In this document: piece after piece, positions 34,433-47,000 of the stretch
Numbering within the stretch: the stretch's first letter is position 1
How the letters are laid out: every line of letters begins with the position of its first letter
From: Musicola paradisiaca NCPPB 2511
GTDB lineage: Bacteria > Pseudomonadota > Gammaproteobacteria > Enterobacterales > Enterobacteriaceae
NCBI RefSeq assembly: GCF_000400505.1
Contig: NZ_CM001857.1
Location: forward strand, 3,530,390-3,594,389
Reading direction: 5' to 3'
DNA length: 64,000 nt
Program-made: the position numbers and the translations under genes
The notes under the pieces: generated by a model
Database searches by the model: none
Told to the model about the DNA's origin: nothing
What the model saw: only the letters and a program-made list of their open reading frames with translations

Positions 34433-37400
34433 TCAAATTTCTATCCAACGGCTCGGCTTTCCATCCTTGATCTGCTGCGAAAGCTTACGGACCTCTTCGT
34501 CATCCATCGCTTCGAGCTCTGCTACCAGGTCTGCCAATTCATCATCCTCATCCTTGGCGGATATACTGCAAACCAGACTGGTGACGGTAGGTCGGTCAAA
34601 CAGCGTCTGCATGGGAAGATCGACCTTAAACAGATCACGAATACGGGCGATAAGCTGAATTGCCGTGAGAGAATCCGCGCCAAACTTAAACAAATCGTCA
34701 TCAGGCCCCAACGCGGGGTTGCCGAGCAGTTGCCGGGCCATATCAAGAATGACGGTCGCCTTATCATCGCGGCGCGTCCCCAGAGTAAGGGATTCATCAA
34801 TGGTGCCGGTTATCTCCGCCATCCCGGCGATCGTGCTCCAGCGCTGCAGGCGTTCGGTCAACGAGCCGGTAGAAACAACCACATTACTCAACGCCGGATG
34901 AGCCAAAATGCGTTCAAAACACAACCTGATCTCTGTGTCACTCAATGAGAGCTGCTGAAACGTTTTCCCCAACTCATCATAATCGGCGCTCACGCCTCCT
35001 TGCCGAATCCAACCTTCCCAGTTCACACTGACCCAGTGCTTGTCTTGAGACTCACGGTTTAACCGTGTCGCACAGCTATCCATAAAGCTGTTTGCTGCGG
35101 CATACGCCGTTAACCCCAACCCCCCCAGCAGTGGGGAGAGCGAGGAAACAAACATCACAAACTGAATCGGGATGTCCTTCAGCGCATCGATAAGGATTTG
35201 CGTCCCCTGGACTTTGGCACGAAATATCCGCTCACAATGCTCTCTATCCGATTCGATAAAGGATATATGGGTCTGTTCGCCGATAAGCCCTGCCGCATGG
35301 ACGAGGCCCGTCACCTTGCCATAGCGGGCGATAGTCTGTTCGAGCAATGCGTTAACCTGGTGCTCGTCACCGGCATCCGTCTGTACGACATCCACTTGTG
35401 CACCCTTACGCCATAACGCCTCCAACGCGGCGAGACGGGTTGTTTCAATGTCGCCTTGCGCAGCACGTTGGCCGTGATACAGCCCCACATCCGCGCGCGA
35501 GGTTAAGATGACCCTGGCTTGTGGATCGCGCTCGATAAAATAGCTCGCTGTCGCCAGGCCAAACTGCCCCAACCCGCCAGTGATAATGTATACGCCAGCT
35601 TGCGTCTGGCTTGCCGATACCGGCGCGAGTGGTAAAGGTTCTGCGGCGAATACCCAGCGCTGACCTGCCCTAAATGCGATCAGGGTTTCGTTACTTTGTC
35701 GATTGACTTCGTTGATAATGGCTGGCACCGCAAGGGCGATATCGTCCCCCGAGCACAGATCCAACTGGCGGCATATCAAGCGCCCCGACTCCTGAGTCAC
35801 CACGCGATTCAGGCCGTTTATCAACGCGGAATAAGGCACCGGCGTCTCATGACCAAGCACCTGAAAAACGGAATCCGTTATCCACCAGACCTGTTGCTGC
35901 CCCGTGGTTTTCGCCGCCAGCGCTTTAAGCAGAGACAAACCGCTGTAAAAACCCTGAGCGAGAGCATGTTGCGATGAGACAGGCTTAGAGGAGAACAACC
36001 AACCGTGGAGGATGTGCGATACGCCTTCCGACACACTGAGGTGTTCTATGAGCTGGAGATAGCTTGCTGGCTCTTCCACGGCTACCACATAACGTTTCGC
36101 CGACTGCTGGCTAAAGGTGTCACCTGCATAAACGCGGATCAGCGGCTGTCCACGTTGCTCAATGCCATCGGCCAGCCATTCGCTCGCCTCGCCCTCCTGC
36201 ACGAAGATTAACCAGGGCAATGCATCGGCCGCCGTTTGTGAAGCGGTAATAAGCTGACGACGCCACGAGTGCTGCCAGAACCAGTCAGCCGTTTCGACCT
36301 GCCTGGTCACCAGTGTCGTCGCGCCGTTCTCGGGAAATCGGTAATCGAGCCAATAGCGATTTTGCGCCAACGGATAACCCGGCACACTGACACGTCTGCA
36401 ATCCAGCGCCTGATAATAGCCCTGCCAGTCAACAACGGCGCCTTGCTGCCACAACACGCCAATATCCTTTTGCCCTGCCGAAGTCTCGGGTTGTTCATTG
36501 GCCATAATGCGCTGCGCCAGCGCCTCGCCGCACAGGTTAGCGGGCAGCGTTAACGCCTGACGATGTTCGAAAAAGCGACGCCCGACAGCAAAGGTGAAAG
36601 CGACATCGGCAGCACAAATTTCGGGGTGTTTACTCAGGTAATCCGCCAGCGTCTTGCGCAACGCAGACAACGTCGGTTCCGTTTTAGCCGATAACGGCAA
36701 CACCACGTCATTGGCCTGTTGGTCAAGGGCAGATCTTGGGGAATCGCACCACTCTTCAACAATAATATGTGCGTTGGTACCGCCTATCCCCAGAGAAGAA
36801 ACCCCTGCCCTGCGCGGCCCCTCAGGTGAAGGCCAGGGCGCAAGCTCGCGGTTGATATAAAAAGGTGTATCTTCGATCTTGAGATCGGGATTTACCTTGT
36901 CCACATGAATACTGGGGGGCAAAACCTGATGTTTAAGCGACATGACCGTTTTAATCAATCCTGCCATGCCGGCAGCAGCATCAAGATGCCCTACGTTCGG
37001 CTTGACGGAGGATAGTGCACAATACTGTTTTGCGGCGCAGTCATTGCGAAAGGCATTGGTCAGCGCGGCAACCTCGATAGGATCGCCCATACGCGTTCCG
37101 GTGCCGTGGGCTTCAACCAGCGTAATCGTGTCGGCTGTCACGCCCGAAACGGCCAGACTCTCCACGATAGCCCGCGATTGCCCATCCACGCTGGGCGCGG
37201 TAAAACCGACTTTCTGATGACCATCATTATTAACCGCAGAACCGAGGATCACCGCATGTATATTGTGCTTTTGTGCAATAGCGTCTTCCAGACGTTGCAG
37301 CACCACCACGCCGACGCCATTGCCGAACACCGTACCATTCGCCGCCTGATCAAACGTGCGGCACACACCATCCGGGGAGACGATTCCCCCCTCCTGATAC

Positions 37401-38059
37401 AGATAGCCGCTGTCTTGGGGCACGGTGACGCACACCGCCCCCGCTAAGGCCAGTTCAGCCTCATGATTTAACAGCATTTGGCAAGCCAAATGTACCGCGA
37501 CCAGTGACGTGGAGCAGGCTGTCTGTACACTGTAGCTCGGCCCCTGCAGATTCAGTTTGTAGCTAAGCATTGTCGGGAGGAAATCGAGATTATTGCCAAT
37601 GCCCATCGCGTCAAAACCGATGGCATCAACGATCTCCTGATGAGAGAGGCAGTTCATTAAATAACGGCTCATCGTGCCGCCTGCCACCACCCCGATAGCG
37701 CCTGCAAAACGTTCTGTATCAATGGCGGCGTCCTCAAGCGCACGCCATGCACACATCAAAAAACGGCGGTGTTGCGGGTCCATGACCTCCGCTTCTCTAG
37801 CCGAAAAATCAAAGAAATCAGCGTCAAACTCCTCTACGCTGCGCAACCGGGCGGCCACAGGAACAAAATTTTTCGCCGTAGGATCGATCTTTTTGAAAGG
37901 ATCGGGCGTTATCTCATCCGCCGAAATCGGCTCGATGCTACAGGTTCCCGCAACCAGGTTCTGCCAAAACGCCTCGACAGAATCCGCGCCAGGGAACTCA
38001 CCCGCCATCCCTACGATCGCAATGCTGTTCGCCAAATTTGCGTTCTCAAATTGATTCAC
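34433..38059 (-). CDS. PKS module KS-KR-ACP without an AT domain (1208 aa)
   Basis: KS fills about residues 10-435: Cys in TACSTSL near 178, His in EAHGTGT near 315 and NVGHLDAA near 355, all intact. The linker LPLSAKTEPTLSAL that normally leads into an AT runs, after only about 110 residues, into the post-AT linker YPLAQNRYWLD. The AT is therefore missing. A ketoreductase follows (TGGLGQFG near 825; AYAAANSF with catalytic Tyr and Asn), then an ACP (GADSLTA near 1127) and an acidic C-terminal tail. It would extend the peptide by one ketide and reduce it to a hydroxyl. Malonyl must come from a separate AT, such as FabD; none is in the window. The GTG start overlaps the NRPS stop (GTGA). Confidence 0.93.
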   Translation of the reverse strand: MNQFENANLANSIAIVGMAGEFPGADSVEAFWQNLVAGTCSIEPISADEITPDPFKKIDPTAKNFVPVAARLRSVEEFDADFFDFSAREAEVMDPQHRRFLMCAWRALEDAAIDTERFAGAIGVVAGGTMSRYLMNCLSHQEIVDAIGFDAMGIGNNLDFLPTMLSYKLNLQGPSYSVQTACSTSLVAVHLACQMLLNHEAELALAGAVCVTVPQDSGYLYQEGGIVSPDGVCRTFDQAANGTVFGNGVGVVVLQRLEDAIAQKHNIHAVILGSAVNNDGHQKVGFTAPSVDGQSRAIVESLAVSGVTADTITLVEAHGTGTRMGDPIEVAALTNAFRNDCAAKQYCALSSVKPNVGHLDAAAGMAGLIKTVMSLKHQVLPPSIHVDKVNPDLKIEDTPFYINRELAPWPSPEGPRRAGVSSLGIGGTNAHIIVEEWCDSPRSALDQQANDVVLPLSAKTEPTLSALRKTLADYLSKHPEICAADVAFTFAVGRRFFEHRQALTLPANLCGEALAQRIMANEQPETSAGQKDIGVLWQQGAVVDWQGYYQALDCRRVSVPGYPLAQNRYWLDYRFPENGATTLVTRQVETADWFWQHSWRRQLITASQTAADALPWLIFVQEGEASEWLADGIEQRGQPLIRVYAGDTFSQQSAKRYVVAVEEPASYLQLIEHLSVSEGVSHILHGWLFSSKPVSSQHALAQGFYSGLSLLKALAAKTTGQQQVWWITDSVFQVLGHETPVPYSALINGLNRVVTQESGRLICRQLDLCSGDDIALAVPAIINEVNRQSNETLIAFRAGQRWVFAAEPLPLAPVSASQTQAGVYIITGGLGQFGLATASYFIERDPQARVILTSRADVGLYHGQRAAQGDIETTRLAALEALWRKGAQVDVVQTDAGDEHQVNALLEQTIARYGKVTGLVHAAGLIGEQTHISFIESDREHCERIFRAKVQGTQILIDALKDIPIQFVMFVSSLSPLLGGLGLTAYAAANSFMDSCATRLNRESQDKHWVSVNWEGWIRQGGVSADYDELGKTFQQLSLSDTEIRLCFERILAHPALSNVVVSTGSLTERLQRWSTIAGMAEITGTIDESLTLGTRRDDKATVILDMARQLLGNPALGPDDDLFKFGADSLTAIQLIARIRDLFKVDLPMQTLFDRPTVTSLVCSISAKDEDDELADLVAELEAMDDEEVRKLSQQIKDGKPSRWIEI

Positions 38060-41000
38060 AATAGTTCCCCCTTGTACTTCGCCCGGCGGCCTGATTGACG
38101 ACGCTGTCCCCGCTCAACAGCGCTATTAAACGAGGTTTGTTTTATTCCCGATAAATGCTTTGCCAACTGCGAGACGGAGGGATGGCGGAAAAGATCAATA
38201 AATGACAAGGCATTACCGCTGCGACGGGTGATTTCGTTACAAACCGCAATCACCAGAAGAGAATGCCCTCCAAGATCGAAAAAGTTATCTTCCCTCCCCA
38301 CAGAAGGAACATGCAAAAACTCAGACCACACCTGCGCAATCAGCGTCTCCATCGCGCCTTGAGGAGGTGTGGCGTGCAGCATTCGATGGCTCGCAGCGTC
38401 CTGAAGACGTTGCCGCATTAACGTTCTGCTGATTTTGCCACTGCTGGTTTTTTCCATCTTGCTGACGACCTCTATTGACGCTGGCACCATATAGTTCGGG
38501 AGCCGTTCAGCGAGGTACGCCCTGATGCTGTCAGCATCAAGATCCATCTTGACGGGTGCTCTGGCGTAGCGCATGGCCGCCTGTTCCAGGCCAGGCGCTG
38601 GCGTAGCGCTTTCCTCGTAAGAACGTCTGGCGTAGACCATATACAGCGGAACCCCAGGGAAATGCCCTGATGCCTCCACCACAAGCGCATAGCCTTTTGC
38701 TGTCAGCAACGAGGTCACGTTGTCGAGTTGTCGATCCCGATCTTCGACTTCGAGAACAATCTGGCGCAGACGGGACCAATCCTGCTCGTCAATCCCCTCC
38801 AGCACCTGCAACTCCGCACGTTCAACGTCAATTTTGAGCAGGTGGATAACCGGTTCATTCATGTCGGCGAGCAACGCAGAAAGCGGTCGCACTTCAAGCA
38901 TGTGATGTTGCGGAACCATGCGGCTGTCGATCAGGTCCTCGATACGCTCTGCCAGAACAGCAGCCTGCTGCTGTTCTGGCGCATCGAGAAGATGTTTCGT
39001 GGCGGCGGCCTTGACGATATAGCCATCCGCGTTAGGGTCGGCAAAAAAGCCAGAGGTCAGCGAGGAGCCTTCATAGGTGGTGAATCGTCGCCGTTCATGT
39101 CGCGCGCCACAGCCGACCTCAAAGACCTTGCCCTGACAGCGATGCAACACATAGTTTTGTCGCAATAACGCCGCGCTCGCAGGAGCAGGCTCAATGGCAT
39201 AGACCCTAGCGCCGAATTCATAGTGAACAAAAAGAGAAAACAGACCGATATTGGCACCCACGTCCACTACCACGTCACCAGGGCTTACGACAATGCCATG
39301 TCGTACATAATCCCTATCGTCGAATATCTCTCTCCAGGTATGATCGGTTTCAGCCTTGGAATGATGCAGTACAATCAAGTGATTGGGCAGCTCATAAGCA
39401 CGTTGGTCATGCAGCAGTTGCTGAACCCGTGTCAGCTCAAGCGCTGCAACGATTTGTGCCTCCTGGCGCGGATTAGCTATCGTGGTGACAAAACACTGCT
39501 TGATACCGGGATGCGTTTCGGCGGCATGGATAATTTCATCAAGCTCAATACGAAAACCGCGCAGATTGACCTGCTGATCGGCGCGACCGCTAAACACCAA
39601 TTGCGCCGCATCATTGATAAACCCCAAATCACCCGTTTTATACATCAACGCCCCCGCCATCGGGGTAAAGGGGTCAGGGAGGAAAGCGCTTGCCGTTAAT
39701 CCAGCCTTTCCCTGATAACCACGGTTGACGCCAGGCCCCCCGACGTAGATTTCCCCCACAATACCCATGGGAACCTGCCGCATACGACGATCCAGCAAAT
39801 ACACCGTCATATCGGCAACTGGCCTGCCAATGGGGGAGTACCCGTTGCCGCTAACCGTCGGGGGAATGGCATACAGCGTCACATCGTTTGACAGTTCAGA
39901 GGTCCCGTACATGTTAAATAACCGGGCATTAGGCAATTGGCGGTAGAATGCCGCGCTCAGGCCATCCGGCAATGCTTCACCGCTGGCCAACCAATAGTTC
40001 AACGCCGCCAGTCGTTGCGCCAGATTTTCACCGCTGTCCAGCAATTGCCTCAGCAGCGAGGGAACCAGCACGATGCGCGTGACGCGGTGTTGTTGGAGCA
40101 CGGCAATAAGATCCGCCATCGATAGCAGGGTGTGATTGTCGATAACCACTGTCATAACACCTTGCAATAACGGCCCGAAAATCTCCTGTATCGAATCGCC
40201 AAAGGTGTACGCGGTTTTCTGACAACAGACCTCGTCGGTAGCAAAAGGGGAGTCCCGCCACATCCATTCAAGGCAGTTTTTGGTGCTACGGTGGGTTCCC
40301 ATCACACCTTTTGGTTCTCCGGTTGAACCAGAGGTGAACATGACATAGGCCAGGTTGTCATCATGACAACCGTGTTCAGGGGTCAAGTGCGAGCATGCTG
40401 TCACCGCCGCATCAGGATTATCCAACAAGACCGTTTCAATCCCCTCAATGGACGCAACAGCCTGCTGCAGCAGCGTTTGGGTCAACACAAGCCGAATACC
40501 AGCACTGGCGACGATGGATGCGAGGCGCATCTGCGGTAGCGTGGGATCAAGGGGCAAATAAGCGCCCCCTGCTTTCAGGATCGCCAGCAATCCAACATAC
40601 ATATCTATACCGGGCTCCACACAAAGCCCGACGACCGTTTCCGGCCCAGCCCCCTTCTGTTGCAAATAGCAGGCAAACTGATTTGCCTTCCGATTAAGCG
40701 CCAGATAGGTGATTTGCGCTACGCCTGCTCGCACCGCCACACGGTTCGGTGTGGCCTCAACCTGGCGTACAAAGATATCCTGTAGGCAACCGGCCGCAGG
40801 TTTGACAGGCATCGGACGCCTGCTGAACCTATGGTGGTTCTGCCAATCCTCTGGCGTCCATTCGCTCACCGTCGAGAGAGGCTGCTCCCCGTTATCAATC
40901 ACATTGGTTAACATCACGAGAAATCTATCGAGCAGCAAGCGGATATCGCGTTCTGTAAAACGCCGAGTATCGTAGTTCAACTGAACAACGAAAGGGTCGG

Positions 41001-44000
41001 TCGGTATCACCACCAGCATCAGGGGATAATTGGACTGTTGTATCGTCCTCGCGTTATCAAAACGCAGCTCACCACTGTTCTGGCTTAACCTGTGATCCAA
41101 GGGATAGTTTTCAAACAGTACAACGCTCTGGTAAGGCTGTTCGCCGCGCGGCAGATCAACCCAACGGATCACGTCGGAGAGGGGACTGGACTGAACCGAC
41201 TGTAGCGCGATTTGCTGCTTCTGCACGCTGAAAAGCCATGTTTTGACTTGTAAATCGGGATCGGCGTGCACCCGAAAGATCACTGTGTTGATAAACATGC
41301 CCACACAGTGTTCCATCTGTGGCATATCTATCGTTCTGCCGGATAAGGTGACGCCGAACAACGCCTGAGACTCCCCGGTATAACGGGTAAGCAGCAACCC
41401 CCATACCGCCGTGATCACGCTGTTAACGGTTAGGCGATTTTCCCGACAAAAGCCGTCCAGCGCGGCACGTTGTTCAGAAGAAAAAACATGGCTGCACTCG
41501 CCCGGCAATCCAACGGCGGTTTCGTCAAGCTGCTGTGGGCCGCGATCAATAGGTAATAAGGGCATTACGCTGACATCTTGTAGCGCCCGTTGCCAGAAGG
41601 CGGAGTGATCCTGCGCCGACTGTTGCAGCGCCCACGAAAGTTGGGACGAGAATGAAGGCGGTGCCGCTAGAGGCAGTCCCTGGTAGCTATCATGGACAGC
41701 CTTAAAGATCAGCGCCACCGACCAGCCATCCACCAACAGATGATGGAAAGTCCAGATCATTTTATGCATATCATTGTCCCAATGAATGATATGCAAGCGC
41801 ATCAGCGGAGGCCGGCTAAGATCGAACTCGCACTGACGATCGGCCAGCAACAGCTTTTTCAACAGATTTTCACGTTGCGCTGCGCTTTCAGCGCGCCAAT
41901 CCAGCGTGATGATGGCGACGTCACCATCAGGGGCAACCTTTTGCAGCGGCTCTCGGCTTTCCTGCCAATGAAATCCAACCCTTAAGGCGCTATAGTTCAA
42001 CACCACACGCCGCCAGGCTTGCTTGAACCGCGCCACGTCAAGCTGGCCATGCAAATCCACCGAAAGTTGATTGAGATACAGGCTGGAAGAAGGCTCCGCC
42101 AGACAGTGCAACAACATGCCGTGTTGCACTGGGGTCAAAGGCAGAACATCCTCATCCTGCGGCGGTTCTGGCGGGTCTTCCCCACCGATAAAATGATTAA
42201 TAATGGACTCAAGATGATCCAATAACTGGAGAGCCAGTTGGCTATCGAGCCGATTATCGAAGATGACTTCGAGGGTGATTTGTTTGTCACGTTCAAAACT
42301 GATCAGATCGAGCGCGTAGGGACGCGGCTGTTGATCTGCTACGCGTACGTCGGTTGCCATCTCTACCAGGGCAAACACCGAATCATCAGGTAATAGCGTA
42401 TCAATACAACCAAGATGATTGAAACTCACCGCCGCCTTGGGTAAAACCTGCATGGCGGCCCGTTGACTGCCGTAACGCAACAGGCCATACGCCAAACCAT
42501 GTTGTTGACGCAGTTTGTACTGCCTGGACGTTTCCTCTATTTGCTGTTGCGGACTACAGTCATCGGCGATATCCACGACCAACGGGAAGAGACAACTGAA
42601 CCACCCCACGGCACGTTCTAGCCCCATCGTCGCGGGCACATACTGGCGACCATGCGTTTCGATATCCATCAGTACGCGATGTGTCCCGGTCATCCGGCGC
42701 AAAGCCAATGCCAATACCGTAAGCAGACAGTCTTGTAATGAGGCCTTACTCTTTTTGGCAAGCGCATGCAGGCGTGTCGTTTGCCCGCTGGAAAGCAACA
42801 GCCTTCGTTGACTCACACCATGATGATAACGCTTCGCTTCAACCAAGCCAGGGATAGGCGCCGCTACCGTTCCCAACAACCCCTGCCAGTAGTAAAACTC
42901 ACTCTCAAAGATATCCTGCTGGACGTTATCCGTGAGAAAATTCGCCCATACGGCAAAACCATGTTCAACGTGATGTTCTGAGGGTTGCGGTGAGGCCAGG
43001 CAATCCTGGAGATCGCGGAGCACGATGGATAAGGAGAGCACATCCACCGCCAGGTGGTGGATCACGATCACCAACCGTTGTTGGTCAGCCGCATTTACCA
43101 ACCAGAACTGCGCCGTTTGCCCCTGCGCGCTGACGGCGGCGTTGGCGTCTTCCTCTACCTGTGCGCAATAGGCGTTAATATCCTGATTTTCCGGCATCTC
43201 GCAGAGGGAAAAGGCACTTTTTACCTGAGAAGCATCATAGTGCTGGAGCCAGCCATCACTGTCGGTTTTCTGCAGCCTTAATGTCAGGATTGGATGACGC
43301 GTCAACAATTCGATAACCGCCTGCTTTATCTTTTCTGGCGGCAATCGCGTTTTCATGTGCAGCGTGAAACGTTGGTTGTATCCGGCAAGAGGATCGACAC
43401 TTTGCTCAACATACCAGCGTTGTATTGGCGTCAGCGGGAAAGCTGCAGATACCGGGGTAGTGCGGACAGGTTGCACGTCACTCTGTATAATCGCGCAATG
43501 TGTTGCCAGTTCACCGACCGTCTGGTGTTCAAAGCACTGCTCGATCGTCAAATCGATTCCCTTTTTCCGTATCCGGGAAACGATTTGGATAATCATGATA
43601 GAGTCCAGCCCCAGATCGAACAGGTTATCATCCAACTGCACAGGGGATACGGCCATCACCTCCTGCACCACGTCCGTTAAGGCCATTTTCACACTGTCAA
43701 TCGTCATCTCCGGCATCGCGGAGGCCGCAGGATCACATTCGACTGAGGTTTGCGTGGCGTGCTCCTCTGACGATAGGTTAGCCACAATATTGTTAACCGT
43801 TTGATAGTCAAAAAAACTATCGATGCTTACCGCGATTCCCTGACGTTGCAATCTGGCGACGATTTGAATGATGGAAATGGAATCCGCACCCAGGTCAAAA
43901 ATATTGTCATGCCCCGACATCTCCGTGATCCCAAGTACATTTTGGATCACTGCCATCATCTGCTCACTCACGCCGCTGTTTTCTGGCTGAGCCGTCGGTT

Positions 44001-47000
44001 TCGGCTGAAACGGCGTCTCAGAACCGGAAGACGCCAGCATCCGCTTTCTGTCCAACTTGCCACTTGGGAAATAAGGCAATGCCTGTTGCAGCACATATTG
44101 TGCGGGCCACATAAAGTTCGGCAATATCGTTTGCAGGTGACGCCGAAGCCGCTCGCTCATCTGCTGTTCAGAAACCTCTGCCGCCTCAGCGGGAACAATC
44201 CAGGCCACCAGCGAAGCTTCTCCTCCTCGTTCCGCCGGAAAACGCAGATCGACCGCTGCATCTGCGACATCGGCATGCAGCTTCAGTGCGACTTCAATTT
44301 CTTCCAGCTCGATGCGGTAGCCTCTGAGCTTCACCTGTTGATCGATCCGTCCCAGGATCTCAATATTGCCGTCACTACGGTAGCGAGCCAAATCGCCAGT
44401 TCTGTACATTCGGCTAAACCGATGGCTGCTTTCAGCCTGTCGCGCGGCCTGCCTAACCTGCTTCCCGCCCGTGAAGCTCCACACGTCATATTCCTGCAAG
44501 CCATCTCGGCTCAGCACGACATACGGGAAACGGTACATCCGCACGTCGCATTGAAAGATATCCTCGAGCAACAGCGTGAGATCCCGCACATCCTCTAGCA
44601 GACTGTTCCCTTTCACCAGGCGCAGCGACGGGGGCGTATACTCTATCTGCTCGTCGGTATCCGGGTTGTCATCAAGTGGGATCACCGGCAGCAACGTCTG
44701 CAGCGCAAAGCGTCCCCCCTGGCGCAAACTGGTATAAATATTCAGTAACAGTTGTTTGGGATCAGCAACGCGATCGAGTACCAATGTGGAAAGCGCAAAA
44801 TCAAGTGAACCCTCAGTAATGCCTGCATCCACCGAAAAGGTTTCCCAAGGATCGTCAATTTTTGCCAATTCGGCTTGCTGTCCCGCCTGACGCGCGGCAT
44901 CCACGAAACTGGGAATATAGTCCACCCCTTTCGCTATCGCCCCCATTTCGCTCAGGCGCGTCAGCACTTCACCGTTGCCAAAACCGAAGTCAGCACCATT
45001 CATTCCTTTAAAATCAGATAGTTCCAGCACTGTCTGCAATAATGCTCTGGTAAGCCCTTCCGCTTTGTAGGTGCCCTGACGCCCTTCCAGAAAATAGCGT
45101 TGCCATGCCCGCTTACTGTTATTGGTGATCAAGGCGGCAAAAATCCGTTCGGTCGCTCGATCCTGCACCGCGTCATAACCTGTGGGGTTTTCTTGCGCAG
45201 TGATCGCGCGCGCGTGAGCCCCCAGATCGCGCCATTTGCGTTTGAAACGATCAATCGCCTGACTGGCCTCGGCCAGGATTAACGGCTGCGGCAATGCCAT
45301 GCCCACAGCATAGGGATTGGGGAGAAAGCGTTCTGCGGTCAATGCCGGGTGACCGTGATAACCACTGGCCAGATTGCCCCCCGACAGATATAACTCACCG
45401 ATGGCGCCTTGTGGTAGCAACTGCAGCTCATCGTCAAGAATATAGGAGTGCACATTCGCCATCGGAAAACCAATCGGCACCTTTCTGTCAGCATTGACTG
45501 CATGATCGCGTTGCCCTGCGGGAGTACTGATATCGCTGGCATGGGAATAGACCGTTCCTTCCGTCGGCCCATAGCCATTGATAAACCGGCAACATCCCCG
45601 CCAACGCTGCGCCAAACTCGGAGGACAGTGCTCGCCGACAGACACGATGGTCAGCGCGCTCTGACGGATAATTCTGTCAGGATTGAGAAGTTTTAAGAGC
45701 GAGGGAACAAAAACTGCAACGCTGATTGCTTGCTGATTAAGGCTATCGATCAGCGCATCTGGCTCGACGTTATCGCGATCAAGCAACACCAAGGTGCAGC
45801 CGTTCAATAACGCCATCGTCATCTCACCTATCGCGCCATCAAATGACACGGTGGCGAACTGTGAAATTCGGCTCTCCGGGGTCAACCGAAAATAATCGCG
45901 CTGCCATTGTGCCAAGTTCACCACGCTGGCATGTTCAACCACCACGCCTTTGGGGACGCCGGTGCTGCCAGAGGTATAAATCAAATAGGCAGGCTGTGCG
46001 GGATGGATAGCCCTCAGTCTGTAGGAGCGCTCAGATTTTGCTGCTTTGCGGCACAACGCATCGTAAGACAGCGTGGCTAAGCTATCCGTCAAATCATGAT
46101 GGCTTTCTGGCTCGGTGATGATGAGCGCACAGTCAGATTCGGCCAAAACGGCGCGAATTCGCTCGCGCGGTTGCTTGTTATCCAACGGAATAAAGGCGGC
46201 CCCTGCCTTCAACACCCCCATGACGCACACGAAAAAAGGGATGGAACGCTTCAGGGCAATGGCGACACGATCCCCGGCATGTATCCCATGCTCGGCCAAA
46301 TAGACAGCAATTCGGTCAGATTCCTCATGCAGTTGCCGGTAGCTCAGGGTACGACCATTATGTTCCAACGCATGCTTTTCTGGCCATTTTCTCGCAAAGC
46401 GTTGCACAACATCCGTGATGGTGGCCTCGTGCTGCGGCGTATCCGTACAATTAAAATCCACGAGTAACTGTGTTTGCTGATCCGGCATCAGCAACGGCAG
46501 TCGTGCTATTGCCTCACTGTCCTCCGCGACGACAAATGCCGCCAACAGGTTCATCCACGACTGTGCCATATTGTTAATCGTCGCGGCATCAAACAACGCG
46601 GTGCTGTATCTGACCGACAGATTAAGTGCGTTTTTTGTCTGTTGAAGAAAGAAAAACAGTTCAAACAGAGCGTGGCCGCTCTCCACAATGTCAGTTGTGG
46701 TGACGGTGCCGTTAAAACTGAGCGTCGGCTCCGGCGTGCTATTGAGAACGAACGCGTGCTGAAAAAGCGGATGAAGATGTCGTTCGCGCGGGAGGTTGAG
46801 ATGTTTTACCAGTTCCTCGAACGGCAGGGATTTATGTGCCAACGCACCTTTAACTCGCTGTTTAACCTGATCGATTAACACCTTGATGGTGGTCTTGTCC
46901 CGCAACGTTGCCCGCAGCACCAGCGTATTGATTAAGGGAGCAACCGTCGCTAAAGCGGTCGCCGAATCTCTGTCAGCAACGGAGGAGCCGATGATCAGAT

